Assembly (NCBI GenBank): GCA_025931335.1
Contig: JAICNG010000002.1
Location: 1 to 64,000, forward strand
From: Gemmatimonadaceae bacterium
Lineage (GTDB): Bacteria; Gemmatimonadota; Gemmatimonadetes; Gemmatimonadales; Gemmatimonadaceae
Direction of reading: 5' to 3'
Length of the DNA stretch: 64,000 nucleotides
This document shows positions 1 through 9,136 of the stretch, one piece after another. The translations under genes and the position numbers were made by a program. Position 1 is the stretch's first letter. Each line of letters starts with the position of its first letter. A model generated the notes under the pieces. It made no database searches. It saw only the letters and a program-made list of their open reading frames with translations, and was not told the DNA's origin.

Positions 1-11
1 GGCCCTGCCCC

Positions 12-1151
12 TCAGAACCATCCCTGCGTGTACGCCGCCTCGCGCGCGGCCTGAGCCGCACTCCGCGCATAGGCGCGCGCCTGCGCGGCCACCTCGCGCG
101 CCGCGCTCGCGTTCACGCGAACCGCGCGCGCCGCCGCACGCGCCTGCTGGCCGAGCAGCTCGTGGTCGAAATCGAAGTCGAAATCGAAGTCGAAGTCGCC
201 ACGGATCATTGGACCCATCGGTGGCATCGGCGGCATGGGAGCCATGGGGGCCACGTGCACGCGCGGGAAGGCGATGTCGTCTCCATCGAAGTGGAACGAC
301 ATGCCACGCCGCGTGTTCCGGAAGTCCGACGCCTTCCCCAGCGTCACTCGCACCGTCTTGTAGCCGCCGTCGGACCACACCCGCAGCTCCACGTTGTCAC
401 CCGGCTTCGCCTTGGCGATCTCGCGACGGAACCGCTGTATGCGCGAGCCGGCGATCTGCGCGTCGCCCGCATCCTCGGACCGCACGCGCACGTCGACGCC
501 ATTGATCGCGGCGATGCGATCGCCCTCAAAGATCCCCGCCTTCTCGGCCGGGCCCGATTCCATCACGCTGCTGACGAAAATGCCGATCGTGTCGCGCTTG
601 CTGCCGCTCGTCCCAAGCCCGAGGCCGAGCACCGGCCGGTCGTCGAGATCGATCTGCGTGATGCGGCGACGGCTGGGCAGATCCGCCGCGGCGATCGTCT
701 TCACGCGCACGGTACGGAACTGCCCGTCATCGTAGACGCGAAGCTCGACGTTGTCACCGGGCTTCACCTTCCGCAGCTCGCGCGTGAGGCGGCGGCTGAG
801 GATTCCCGACATGTCGGGCTCACCGGCGTCGGCGCTCGAGAGCGTCAGCTTCACGCCGTTGATCGCCGCAATGCGGTTGCCCTCTTCCAGGCCTGCCTGC
901 TCGGCTGGCCCGCCGGACGTGATCGACGTAATCAGCAGGCCGAGCGTGTCGCGCTCGCCGCCGCTGGACGTCCCGACGCCGAGGACTGCGCGATCCTCAT
1001 CGTCACCACCGATGGTCCACGCGCGCACGGCACTGGGGGCCGGCGTGCGCTCCCGCTCACGTTCACGCTCGCGTTCGCGCTCCTGGCCAAACGCGTACCA
1101 GGGGAGCAGCATGACCGCCACGGCGGCGATCGTAAATTGACGAAGCAGCAT
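12..1151 (-). CDS. Exported tandem-PDZ domain protein
   Basis: A 379-residue protein with a hydrophobic N-terminal signal segment (LLRQFTIAAVAVMLLPWYAFGQ) followed by an ERERER tract. It has two similar PDZ domains, roughly residues 50-150 and 170-275, each with the pattern GPAE.AG...G.RIAAINGV. No protease domain is present, so this is a periplasmic or surface PDZ adaptor rather than an HtrA protease. The C-terminal part has a Met/Pro-rich run, an FDFDFD tract and an Ala/Arg-rich helix. I chose the ATG at 1151 because GAGG lies 6 bases upstream; an ATG at 1163 adds four residues. Function is not known. It is divergent from the iron-transporter gene. Confidence 0.8.
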   Translation of the reverse strand: MLLRQFTIAAVAVMLLPWYAFGQERERERERERERTPAPSAVRAWTIGGDDEDRAVLGVGTSSGGERDTLGLLITSITSGGPAEQAGLEEGNRIAAINGVKLTLSSADAGEPDMSGILSRRLTRELRKVKPGDNVELRVYDDGQFRTVRVKTIAAADLPSRRRITQIDLDDRPVLGLGLGTSGSKRDTIGIFVSSVMESGPAEKAGIFEGDRIAAINGVDVRVRSEDAGDAQIAGSRIQRFRREIAKAKPGDNVELRVWSDGGYKTVRVTLGKASDFRNTRRGMSFHFDGDDIAFPRVHVAPMAPMPPMPPMGPMIRGDFDFDFDFDFDHELLGQQARAAARAVRVNASAAREVAAQARAYARSAAQAAREAAYTQGWF

Positions 1152-1302
1152 AGATGACCTCATGGGTTGACTGGTTCCGTGAGGTCAGACACGGAGGCTC
1201 CGGGAAAGGGTTGCTTGCCTCTTTTTCGGCGCGTTTCGGCCAGACGACCGGGGCAGACGCCCCCGGCATTCTCCGCCAGCCCGAACGTGCCCATATTGCG
1301 GC

Positions 1303-2433
1303 ATGGCCACGACGCACGGCGGCGGTCCCGACCTCCACGAGTTCCACCACCACTGGCAGGACGAGGCTGACGCCGCGTTCCTCTACCGCGTTCTCGCCGG
1401 GACCGAAGCCGACGCGAAGAAGCGCGACATCTACGCGCGCCTGGCTGAGGTCGAGGATCGCCACGTTCAGATCTGGGCGGAGCTGCTGTCGCGGAATGGC
1501 CGGCCGCCGTCGGCGCACCGTCCGAGTGCGCGGGCGCGACTCCTGGCGTTCCTCGGACGACGGTTCGGTCCGAACTTCCTCCTGCCGCTTCTTCTCGCCG
1601 AGGAGGGGCGCGAGGTCAAGGGATACCTGGCGCTGCATCGCTCGACGCCCAGCGGCGCCGTCGGCGGAAACGAAGCGCTCGTCCTCGCGCGAGAATCGGC
1701 CGAGCACGCCACTACGCTCGCCGCGATTTCGGGAAAGAGCGCCGAACCCTGGCACCGCGCCGAATCGGGCGGATTTTTGCGCAACGTCGTGTACGGCTTC
1801 AACGACGGCCTCACGGCGAACTTCGGCCTCGTCGCCGGCGTGCTCGGCGCCGCCTCGATCAACGCGCACGAGACGATCATCGTCGCCGGCGTGGCCGGCC
1901 TCATCGCCGACGCGCTCTCGATGGGATCGAGCGGGTACCTCGCCGCGAAGAGCGAGCAGGAGGTCTACGCCCACGAGATCGCGATGGAGCGGCAGGAGAT
2001 CGAGCTCATGCCGGAGGTCGAGCGTGATGAGCTCGCGCTGATCTACGAGGCGAAAGGAATGCACGCCGACGCCGCGCACGCGCTGGCGACGGAGGTCATG
2101 GCCGATCCGCAGCGCATGCTCGACGAGAAAGTGCAGGAGGAGCTCAAGATCGGGGAGCAGGGGGCGTCGCCGCTGCGGGAAGGATGGGTCACGGGACTCG
2201 CGACCGCGTTTGGCGCCGTCATTCCCGTCGGGCCCTTTCTGTTTCTCGAGGGAATGCCCGCCATCTGGGTGTCTTTCATTATCTCGATGGCCTCCCATTT
2301 CCTCGTGGGCGCGGCGCGATCGGTCTTCACCGGGCGTGGGGTGATTCGTTCCGGGATGGACATGTTCGTCGTCGGCCTCGGGGTCGCCGTGGTCGGATAT
2401 CTCGTCGGCGACTGGGTTGCAGGGATCTTGTGA
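1303..2433 (+). CDS. Ferritin-like/VIT1 (CCC1) family membrane iron or manganese transporter
   Basis: A 376-residue two-domain protein. Residues 1 to about 140 are a rubrerythrin-like helical domain with acidic and histidine residues (HHWQDEADAAF, LAEVEDRHVQIW) suited to a di-iron site. From about 160 comes a VIT/CCC1 membrane domain starting with VVYGFNDGLTANFGLVAGV, a family hallmark, and ending in hydrophobic helices. The architecture matches membrane-bound ferritin MbfA-type exporters, so export of Fe(II) or Mn(II) from the cytoplasm is the likely role. The direction of transport is inferred from the family. The stop codon overlaps a possible GTG start (2430) of the kinase downstream. Confidence 0.88.
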   Translation: MATTHGGGPDLHEFHHHWQDEADAAFLYRVLAGTEADAKKRDIYARLAEVEDRHVQIWAELLSRNGRPPSAHRPSARARLLAFLGRRFGPNFLLPLLLAEEGREVKGYLALHRSTPSGAVGGNEALVLARESAEHATTLAAISGKSAEPWHRAESGGFLRNVVYGFNDGLTANFGLVAGVLGAASINAHETIIVAGVAGLIADALSMGSSGYLAAKSEQEVYAHEIAMERQEIELMPEVERDELALIYEAKGMHADAAHALATEVMADPQRMLDEKVQEELKIGEQGASPLREGWVTGLATAFGAVIPVGPFLFLEGMPAIWVSFIISMASHFLVGAARSVFTGRGVIRSGMDMFVVGLGVAVVGYLVGDWVAGIL

Positions 2434-2513
2434 CCGCTGAGCGCGACGACGCGCCTATCGCCCCCTCACAAACCGGCTCGTATCTTCCCGACAGCGACCG
2501 ACGGCGGTACGCT

Positions 2514-5432
2514 GTGACCGGACTACTCGACATCCTGAAGGCTGGCTTCGCGGGGGAGTACGCGATCGAGCGCGAGCTCCCCGGCGGCGGCATGAGCCGC
2601 CTGTTCCTCGCACGCGATCACTCGCTGCGCCGGCAGGTCGTGATCAAGATCCTGCCGCCCGAGCTCACGCACGAGGTGAGCGCCGCGCGCTTCGTGCGCG
2701 AGAGCGAGATCACCGCACAGCTCCAGCATCCGCACATCCTGCCGATCCTCGCCGCGGGCAATCGCGGGGACTTCCTCTATTACATCATGCCGTACGTCCC
2801 CGGCGAGTCGCTGCGCTCCCGCCTGCGCCGCGAAGGCCGGCTCGGCGTTCAGGACGCGGTTCGAATGCTCTCGGAGATCGCCGATGCGCTCGCCTACGCG
2901 CACGGCGAGGGGGTCATCCATCGCGACATCAAGCCGGAGAACATCCTGCTCGAGGGAAAGCACGCCGTGATCGCGGACTTCGGGATCGCGCACGCGCTGC
3001 ATGGCGCCGAGACGGCGGAACGGCTCACCGTCTCGGGGATGGCAGTGGGGACAGTGGGGTACATGGCCCCGGAGCAGGCCGCGGGGGAGCGGGCCGTGGA
3101 TGGCCGGGCGGACATCTACGCACTCGGCATCGTGGGCTACGAGATGCTCGCGGGCCGTCCTCCGTTCGAGGCGACGAACGCGCAAGCGCTCCTCGTCGCC
3201 CACTTGACCGAGGAGGCCGCGCCGCTCTTCCGCGTGCGCCCGGAGGTCCCGCGCATCGTCAGCGATGCGCTCGCGCGCGCGATGGCGAAAGCCCCGCAAG
3301 ACCGGTGGCAGACCGCCGACCTGTTGCGCGATGCGCTCGACGAGGGGCGAACCCCCACGACGCAGACGCGGGGATTCCAGCTCCCGGTCCGGTCCCGGCG
3401 CTGGCAAGTGGCGACGTTGTGCCTAACGGCGCTCGCCGTCGCCGGGGCGGCCGCCGTCACGCACGGAATGCGCAACACCGCGCTCGATCCGAACGTGGTC
3501 GCCGTCGCCCCCTTCGACGTGATCGCGGCCGACGCCGAGACCCGCACGCTCTGGCGTGAAGGGATCGTCGATGTGCTCGCCCGCAAGCTCGACGGGGCCG
3601 GCCCACTGAGGTCGGTGTCCTCGGCCGTGGTGTTGAAGCGCTGGAAGGGACGCGCCGACGCGGCCTCGGCATCCGCGCTGGGACAGCGCACCGGAGCGGG
3701 GCTCGTCGTCTACGGCACGGTCCTCGGCGTCGGTCCCGATTCGGTCGAGCTGTCGGCGACGCTGTACGATGTCCGGCGCGGCGTCCGGATCGGGATCGAA
3801 GTCGAGCGCCGCGACGCGACGTCGCAGATGACCCGGCTCGCCGATTCCGTTTCGTTAGGGCTCCTGCGCGAGCTGGGGCGAACTCGTCCGATCGGGGCGG
3901 TGCGCAGCTCCTCCCTCGGCTCCACCTCCATGCCCGCGCTCAAGGCATTCCTCCGCGGAGAGCAGCTTTATCGGCGGACGGCATGGGACTCGGCGCTCGC
4001 GCAGTACGAGCTGGCCTTCTCGACCGACACGACCTTCGCGCTCGCGTTTCGACGGTTTGGGCTTACGCGCTACTGGCAGCGCGGTGGGCTGGATTCGCTC
4101 GTCACCGCCACTCGCCTGCGTGCAGGCGCGTTCAATCGGGGGCTGTCGCCACGCGACTCGCTCTTGCTGGTGTCGGACTCGCTCGCCGCCGCCATGAGCC
4201 TTCCCGATGCCGACGGCCGGTATTGGGGGCGCGCGCGACGGCTCTTCGCATCGCTCGACGTCGCGTCGCGCATCTACAAGGACGATCCCGAAGTGTGGGC
4301 GGCCCTTGGCGAAGCGCGCCACCACTACGGGTACGGCGCTCCGGTGCGAGTGACGGATGCCAGCGTTCTCGAAGCCTTCGACCGCGCGATCGCGCTCGAT
4401 TCGGCCTTCGCCCCCGCGTACATCCATGCGGTCGAGCATGCGCTCACCCATCACGGCGACAAGGCCGCGCGCCGTTACGCCCGCGCCTACCTCGCGCTCG
4501 ATCCGAGTGATGCGGAGGCCGAGGGCATTCGGCTCGTCGATCGGCTTCTCGCGCAAGGCGCGCCGGGTCCGGAGTGGGTTGGCCGACAGCTGACCCCCGA
4601 GCCGCGAGACGTGTTGGCGAATGCCTGGTTCGCCGTTCGGCGGTGGGCGGACACGTCGGAGCTCGCCATTCGGATCGCTCGCATGCTGCTGCAATCGGGC
4701 GAGACGGAGCGCGACGTCCGCACGTGGGAGTCGCGCCTGGCGAGCGCGCTCGCCTATCGAGGACACCTCGCGGAAGCGAGATCCGTCGCGCGCGCTCCCT
4801 CGCCACGGTTCGTCTCCGAGCTCGCACTGCTCGACGCCTTCCCCGACGACAGCGCGCGCACACTCTTCGGCGAATGGCTCGCACGTGGCACTGGGGCACC
4901 CGAGCTCGCGCTTCCGTGGTGGGGCCGGCGAGGGGACGTCGCCTCGATCACTCGCGCGGCGGACGTGGCGCAGGGGAGGCTCACGAGCGAAGACGCAGCC
5001 GTTCGCCGATCCGCGCATCACGTGCTCGGGGCGGCACGGGCGTACCTGGCGCTCGCGCGACACGACACCGCTCAGGCGCTGCGCGAATTCGCACGGCTGT
5101 CCGACACGTTGTGCCTCGGTTGCTATGGCGACCGCCTGGCGTACGCACAAGTGCTGATGGCGCGCGGAGAGCTGGGCACCGCGGCCCAGGTTCTGGGCGA
5201 GCGCCTCTACTCGCTCTTGAGCCCGCTCGAGGTCCTGTTCCTCGTGGAGCAGGGCGAGGTCGCCGAGCGTTTGGGCGATCGGCGAACCGCGGTCCAGGCA
5301 TACCGGCGCGTCGTGAGCACCTGGGCGCGTGCCGATCCGTCGCTCCAGGCGTTCGTCGCCAAGGCGTCGCGCGCGCTGGAGCGGATGGGGGCGGGATCCG
5401 AGCTCGTCATCGCGACATCGTCAGCTCGCTGA
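2514..5432 (+). CDS. Transmembrane serine/threonine protein kinase with TPR-like extracytoplasmic region (kinase 1)
   Basis: About 972 residues. The kinase domain (about 15-280) shows a glycine loop PGGGMS, VIK lysine, HRDIKPEN at about 136 and DFG. A transmembrane helix (WQVATLCLTALAVAGAAAVTH) sits near residues 297-318. The outer part begins with a TolB/FlgO-like stretch (VVAVAPFDV...LVVYGTVL) and continues with TPR-like helical repeats to the end. This domain order is common in Gemmatimonadota and Acidobacteria kinases. The ORF track begins at 2184, but that extension overlaps the transporter out of frame. GTG 2514 puts the kinase fold at the N-terminus; GTG 2430, with AGGGA upstream and overlapping the previous stop, is a serious alternative. 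Target unknown. Confidence 0.85.
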   Translation: MTGLLDILKAGFAGEYAIERELPGGGMSRLFLARDHSLRRQVVIKILPPELTHEVSAARFVRESEITAQLQHPHILPILAAGNRGDFLYYIMPYVPGESLRSRLRREGRLGVQDAVRMLSEIADALAYAHGEGVIHRDIKPENILLEGKHAVIADFGIAHALHGAETAERLTVSGMAVGTVGYMAPEQAAGERAVDGRADIYALGIVGYEMLAGRPPFEATNAQALLVAHLTEEAAPLFRVRPEVPRIVSDALARAMAKAPQDRWQTADLLRDALDEGRTPTTQTRGFQLPVRSRRWQVATLCLTALAVAGAAAVTHGMRNTALDPNVVAVAPFDVIAADAETRTLWREGIVDVLARKLDGAGPLRSVSSAVVLKRWKGRADAASASALGQRTGAGLVVYGTVLGVGPDSVELSATLYDVRRGVRIGIEVERRDATSQMTRLADSVSLGLLRELGRTRPIGAVRSSSLGSTSMPALKAFLRGEQLYRRTAWDSALAQYELAFSTDTTFALAFRRFGLTRYWQRGGLDSLVTATRLRAGAFNRGLSPRDSLLLVSDSLAAAMSLPDADGRYWGRARRLFASLDVASRIYKDDPEVWAALGEARHHYGYGAPVRVTDASVLEAFDRAIALDSAFAPAYIHAVEHALTHHGDKAARRYARAYLALDPSDAEAEGIRLVDRLLAQGAPGPEWVGRQLTPEPRDVLANAWFAVRRWADTSELAIRIARMLLQSGETERDVRTWESRLASALAYRGHLAEARSVARAPSPRFVSELALLDAFPDDSARTLFGEWLARGTGAPELALPWWGRRGDVASITRAADVAQGRLTSEDAAVRRSAHHVLGAARAYLALARHDTAQALREFARLSDTLCLGCYGDRLAYAQVLMARGELGTAAQVLGERLYSLLSPLEVLFLVEQGEVAERLGDRRTAVQAYRRVVSTWARADPSLQAFVAKASRALERMGAGSELVIATSSAR

Positions 5433-5593
5433 GCCGCGACGCGCCACACGTGTGGCGCACTCGCCGCTCGCTGATCTCTCTTCACGACCGTGGAGGGCGC
5501 GCCGACGTGAGGAACAGGTGCACTCCGCGTGGTCTCCAACATGCTCCAACTACTTGATTCTCCACGCTCCGCTCTCTCCCCCACGAGGACCAC

Positions 5594-6172
5594 ATGCACC
5601 GCTTTCTCGCAGCCACGCTGATTGCGACGACGCTCTCGGCCTGCGACGCGCCGACGCCGACGGCACCGATGTCGCCCACCGAGGTTGCCCTGGCTCGCAC
5701 CGGAGATCCGCCGCCTCCACCGGAAGACGCCGACGTGCTTGGGTTTTTCGGCGCGACTGAGTCCTTTGGTGTGGCAGCCCTCGCCGAGGGCGAGCCGCCG
5801 ACGATCGATCCGGGACCCCTCGAGTTTTCGCTCGACGGCCGCTACTTCCTGAGCGGGGGTGGAATGAACGGGTGGCTCCGTCTGTCGAGCGCCAGCGGGA
5901 CGGTGATCACCTTCTCGGATCCACGCGTCACGTTCCGAGATGGAGGCACGGCCATCGGAAGCGGGATCATCAAAGTGGTGTTCGACCACGGGTACCTGAT
6001 CATCGATCTCGCCACGGACGTCGTGGGCGCCACGTTCTCGAACGTCTGCGCGGCCGGGGGGGATCCATGCGCCGTCATCGACATTGCCGGCGCTGACTTT
6101 TGGGGACTGGAAGGGGGATTTGCCGAAGTGGACGGGACGCTGGTGGTGGTCGCGGAGATCGAAGCCCCCTGA
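5594..6172 (+). CDS. Putative lipoprotein of unknown function
   Basis: A 192-residue protein with a lipoprotein signal (FLAATLIATTLSAC, lipobox LSAC), then a Pro/Thr-rich linker with PPPPPED and a beta-rich domain. The latter includes short repeated motifs around GTVITFSDPRVTFRDGG. GAGGACC lies just upstream of the ATG. I do not recognise a family. It stands alone 160 bp after kinase 1 and is followed by a strong hairpin terminator. Confidence 0.65.
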   Translation: MHRFLAATLIATTLSACDAPTPTAPMSPTEVALARTGDPPPPPEDADVLGFFGATESFGVAALAEGEPPTIDPGPLEFSLDGRYFLSGGGMNGWLRLSSASGTVITFSDPRVTFRDGGTAIGSGIIKVVFDHGYLIIDLATDVVGATFSNVCAAGGDPCAVIDIAGADFWGLEGGFAEVDGTLVVVAEIEAP

Positions 6173-6407
6173 CTGAACGCGGTGGCGTGGCCGCCTTCGC
6201 CTTGATGATGATTCTCGACACCTGCCGCAGACTCGCGACAGACCCATCGAGGGAGAGGTCACGCCTAGCGCGTTGACTCGAAACGATTTAGCTAGACTAA
6301 CCCTCGCGGCACCCGGTCTGCACCAGCTGCGGCACGCCCCGAGGCCCGTGCCGGCGTAGACGTAGCCTCCCCAGCGATTCCGGCACGGGCTCGGCGGCGC
6401 CAGACCC
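6173..6407. other. Intergenic stretch with one hairpin
   Basis: No gene is supported here. A perfect 11-bp inverted repeat (GCCCGTGCCGG at 6344-6354 and its complement at 6380-6390, 25-nt loop) is present. I found no TTCGANTC-type T-loop or other tRNA signature. It might be part of the 3' end structure of the lipoprotein mRNA. Confidence 0.4.
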
Positions 6408-6540
6408 CCGAAGGGATCTAAGGGGATCGACGGGATCAAGGGCATCGACGGGATCAATAGAAACGGCCGCCTGAGTGCGCGGCCGTTTTTTTTCCCCCGG
6501 ATCCCTTCGACCTCTTCGATCGCCTTGGTTCCCCTGAGTC
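6408..6540. repeat. Composite intergenic repeat element A (9-bp units plus hairpin core)
   Basis: The left arm consists of degenerate 9-bp units (GGGATCGAC, GGGATCAAG, GGCATCGAC, GGGATCAAT). The right arm carries complementary units (GGATCCCTTCGACC, TTCGATCGCC). Between them lies a GC-rich hairpin with AACGGCCGC arms. It fills the space between the convergent lipoprotein and leuS genes, ending next to the leuS stop. Confidence 0.75.
6461..6493 (+). terminator. Rho-independent terminator in element A
   Basis: AAACGGCCGC (6461-6470), an 8-nt loop and GCGGCCGTTT (6479-6488) form a perfect 10-bp stem whose end runs into eight consecutive T. It is well formed for + strand transcripts ending after the lipoprotein gene. 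The opposite side has a poorer T-tract. Confidence 0.75.
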
Positions 6541-6541
6541 C

Positions 6542-9016
6542 TCACCCCACCACGATGTTGATCAGTCTCCCGGGGACGAACACGACCTTTTTCGGCTCGC
6601 CGGAGATGAACTTCCTGATCCCGTCGTCGGCGAGGGCGGCCTTGAGCGCGTCCTCCTTCGTGATGTTCGGCGACACGTGGAGGCGGCCGCGCACCTTGCC
6701 GTTTACCTGCACGACCAGCTCGATCGTCTCCTCCGCCGCCAGCGCCTCGTCGTAGGCAGGCCACCCGGACTCGAAGATCCCCCGGTCATGGCCCAGCCGC
6801 TCCCACAACTCCTCGGCGATGTGCGGCGCGAAGGGCGCCACCAGCTGCACGAGCGGCTCGACCTCCGTGCGGTGTGCGCGCCGTTCCCCGGCGCGCAGCA
6901 CGTTCATGTACTCCATCATCGCCGCGACGGCGGTGTTGTAGCCGAGCCGGGGGATGTCGCCACCGACCTTCTTGATCGTCTGGTGCAGCTTCCGCATCAC
7001 CGGCGGCTCCGCGGCGCCATCCTCACGGCGCTCGAGCACCGTCGTCCACAGACGGTCGAGGAAGCGGCGCACCCCCGAGATGCTCCGATCCCGGAAATCC
7101 CCACCCTCCTCGAACGGGCCGAGGAACATGAGGTAGGTTCGGAAGGCGTCGGCTCCCCACTCGCGAATGTACTCGTCAGGCACCACGACGTTGCCGCGAC
7201 TCTTCGACATCTTGGCGCCCTCGCGGACGATCATCCCGTGGGCGCGGAACTTCTTGAACGGCTCCTCGAAATCGACGTGCCCGAGCTCGTTCAGCACCAT
7301 GGTGATGAACCGTGAGTACAACAGGTGCAGCACCGCGTGCTCGTTGCCGCCGATGTAGGAGGTGACCGGCAGCCACCGCCGCGTGCGCGCAGCATCGAAG
7401 GGGCGATCGTCGAACTCGGTGCTCGGATATCGCAGGAAATACCAGGCGCTGTCGAGGAACGTGTCCGACACGTCGGTCTCGCGCCGGCCCATGCCTCCGC
7501 ACTCCGGGCACGGCACGCGATACCACTCCTCGTGACGCGCCAGCGGCGAGATCCCCGTGTCGTCCGGACGGAAGTCCTTCACAAAAGGGAGCGCCACCGG
7601 CAGGTCCTGCTCGGGGACCGCCTGCATTCCACAGTCATCGCAATAGATGATGGGAATCGGAGGGCCCCAGTACCGCTGCCGCGAGATGCACCAGTCATGC
7701 AGACGGTAGTGGACGACCGGCTTCGCCGTTCCCGCAGCCTCGAGCCACGCGACGATGCGTTGCTTCGCTTCCGGGACGGCGAGCCCGTCGAATTGCGCCG
7801 AGTGCACGAGCACGCCCCGCTCGTTGTCGGTGAAGGGCGCCTCGAGCGGCGCCTCCGCGCGCGTCTCGTCCTCGGCCACCACCCGCACGATCGGCAAACC
7901 GTACTTCGTCGCGAACTCGAAGTCGCGCTCGTCGTGCCCCGGCACGGCCATGATCGCGCCGGTGCCGTACTCCATGAGAACGTAATCGGCGATCCAGATC
8001 GGGATCGCATCGCCTGTAGCCGGGTTGCGCGCGAAGGCTCCAGTGAACACCCCGGTCTTCTCGCGCGCCTCGACACTTTTGCGCGTCGTTAGGTCCTGCC
8101 GTTTCGTGCGCTCGACGTAGGCCGCGACATCGGCGCGCCGCGCTCCCGTCGTGACCGAGTCCACCAACGGATGCTCGGGCGCGAGAACGAGGTAGGTCGC
8201 GCCGAAGATGGTGTCGGCCCTCGTGGTAAAGACCGGAATCGAGGCTTCCTCACTCCCCGCTCCTCGTTCCTCGCGCACCTTGAAGACGATCTCCGCCCCG
8301 TCCGACCGGCCGATCCAGTTCCGCTGGGCGTTCTTCGTCGAGTCCGACCAGTCGATCCAGTCCAGATTCTCGAGCAACCGCGACGCGTAATCGGTGATCC
8401 GGAAGAACCATTGCTCGAGAAACCGCTGCTCGACGGCCGTGCCGCAGCGCTCGCAGGCGCCGCTGATCACCTGCTCGTTGGCGAGGACGGTTTTGTCGAA
8501 CGGGCACCAGTTGACGGCCGCCTTCTGCTTGTAGGCGAGGCCGCGCTTCAGCAGCTGGAGGAAGATCCACTGCGTCCACTTGTAGTAGCGCGGGTCGGTC
8601 GTCGACAGCTCATGGTCCCAGTCGAGCATGAGCCCGGCACGACGCAGCTGGCGGCGGAAGTTCTCGATGTTCCGCGGAATGAGCTCCAGCGGATGGATGT
8701 CGACCTTGAGGGCGTAGTTCTCGGAGTGGATGCCGAACGCGTCGAAGCCGATGGGCTCGAAGACCGTGTGCCCTTGGAGACGCTGGAATCGTCCAAAGAT
8801 GTCGTTCCCCGTGAACGCGAAGAGGTTGCCGATGTGCAACCCCTCCGCCGAGGGGTACGGGAACATCATCAGGACGTAGTACGGCCGGTCTCCCCCATCG
8901 AGGTCGGCCCGGTTCGTCCCCTGAGCCTGCCAGCGGGCCTGCCACTTCTCCTCGATGGCGGCGGGGTCGTAGTTCGCCGATTCCTCGGCTAACGGTCTGG
9001 ACGTCGTGAGAGTCAT
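6542..9016 (-). CDS. leuS: Leucyl-tRNA synthetase
   Basis: An 824-residue class I aminoacyl-tRNA synthetase that charges tRNA-Leu with leucine. Visible motifs are HIGN at 61-64 (HIGH motif), the CP1 editing domain (IPVFTTRADTIFGATYLVLAPEHP), a zinc-type cysteine region (CERCG), and KMSKS (AKMSKSRGNV) near residue 602. A C-terminal anticodon-binding and LeuRS-tail region ends in NIVVG. The ORF track extends 119 residues upstream; I start at ATG 9016, where the conserved N-terminus begins. Oddity: residues about 248-259 (REERGAGSEEAS), just before the VFTTRAD editing motif, are encoded by 7-bp repeat units of the dispersed repeat family. Confidence 0.96.
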   Translation of the reverse strand: MTLTTSRPLAEESANYDPAAIEEKWQARWQAQGTNRADLDGGDRPYYVLMMFPYPSAEGLHIGNLFAFTGNDIFGRFQRLQGHTVFEPIGFDAFGIHSENYALKVDIHPLELIPRNIENFRRQLRRAGLMLDWDHELSTTDPRYYKWTQWIFLQLLKRGLAYKQKAAVNWCPFDKTVLANEQVISGACERCGTAVEQRFLEQWFFRITDYASRLLENLDWIDWSDSTKNAQRNWIGRSDGAEIVFKVREERGAGSEEASIPVFTTRADTIFGATYLVLAPEHPLVDSVTTGARRADVAAYVERTKRQDLTTRKSVEAREKTGVFTGAFARNPATGDAIPIWIADYVLMEYGTGAIMAVPGHDERDFEFATKYGLPIVRVVAEDETRAEAPLEAPFTDNERGVLVHSAQFDGLAVPEAKQRIVAWLEAAGTAKPVVHYRLHDWCISRQRYWGPPIPIIYCDDCGMQAVPEQDLPVALPFVKDFRPDDTGISPLARHEEWYRVPCPECGGMGRRETDVSDTFLDSAWYFLRYPSTEFDDRPFDAARTRRWLPVTSYIGGNEHAVLHLLYSRFITMVLNELGHVDFEEPFKKFRAHGMIVREGAKMSKSRGNVVVPDEYIREWGADAFRTYLMFLGPFEEGGDFRDRSISGVRRFLDRLWTTVLERREDGAAEPPVMRKLHQTIKKVGGDIPRLGYNTAVAAMMEYMNVLRAGERRAHRTEVEPLVQLVAPFAPHIAEELWERLGHDRGIFESGWPAYDEALAAEETIELVVQVNGKVRGRLHVSPNITKEDALKAALADDGIRKFISGEPKKVVFVPGRLINIVVG
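8245..8273. repeat. 7-bp repeat array inside leuS
   Basis: On the coding strand the units read GAGGAAC GAGGAGC GGGGAGT GAGGAAG, the same type as intergenic arrays at 49457 and 21031. It is in frame and stop-free within the leuS editing-domain region. Confidence 0.7.
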
Positions 9017-9074
9017 GTGAGGGCGGGCGGGGATGGCGTGGCCGTCGCCGCTCCGGGGTGCACTGCCGATGTCG

Positions 9075-9108
9075 AGCGCTTGCAAGCGCTTGCCTAAATG
9101 CAATTTAG
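9075..9108. promoter_or_regulatory. Two adjacent palindromes upstream of the chemoreceptor gene
   Basis: AGCGCTTGCAAGCGCT (9075-9090) is a perfect 16-bp palindrome. CTAAATGCAATTTAG (9094-9108) is a second one with 6-bp arms. Both lie in the divergent space between leuS and the chemoreceptor gene, consistent with operator sites. The second contains the ORF-track ATG at 9098, which weakens that start. Confidence 0.4.
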
Positions 9109-9136
9109 CAGCAGCGACCGCGCAGACAAGCGAGCA

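Noticed and set aside
162-1157. Long + strand ORF opposite the PDZ gene
   Set aside because: It is antisense to a well-supported PDZ protein, its sequence is low-complexity, and no domain is recognisable.
2184-2513. N-terminal extension of kinase 1 in the ORF track
   Set aside because: It overlaps the VIT transporter out of frame for most of its length and has no kinase-like sequence before about 2514.
6300-6410. tRNA gene
   Set aside because: The region has an 11-bp hairpin with a 25-nt loop, but no T-loop consensus, anticodon stem or acceptor pairing could be assembled.
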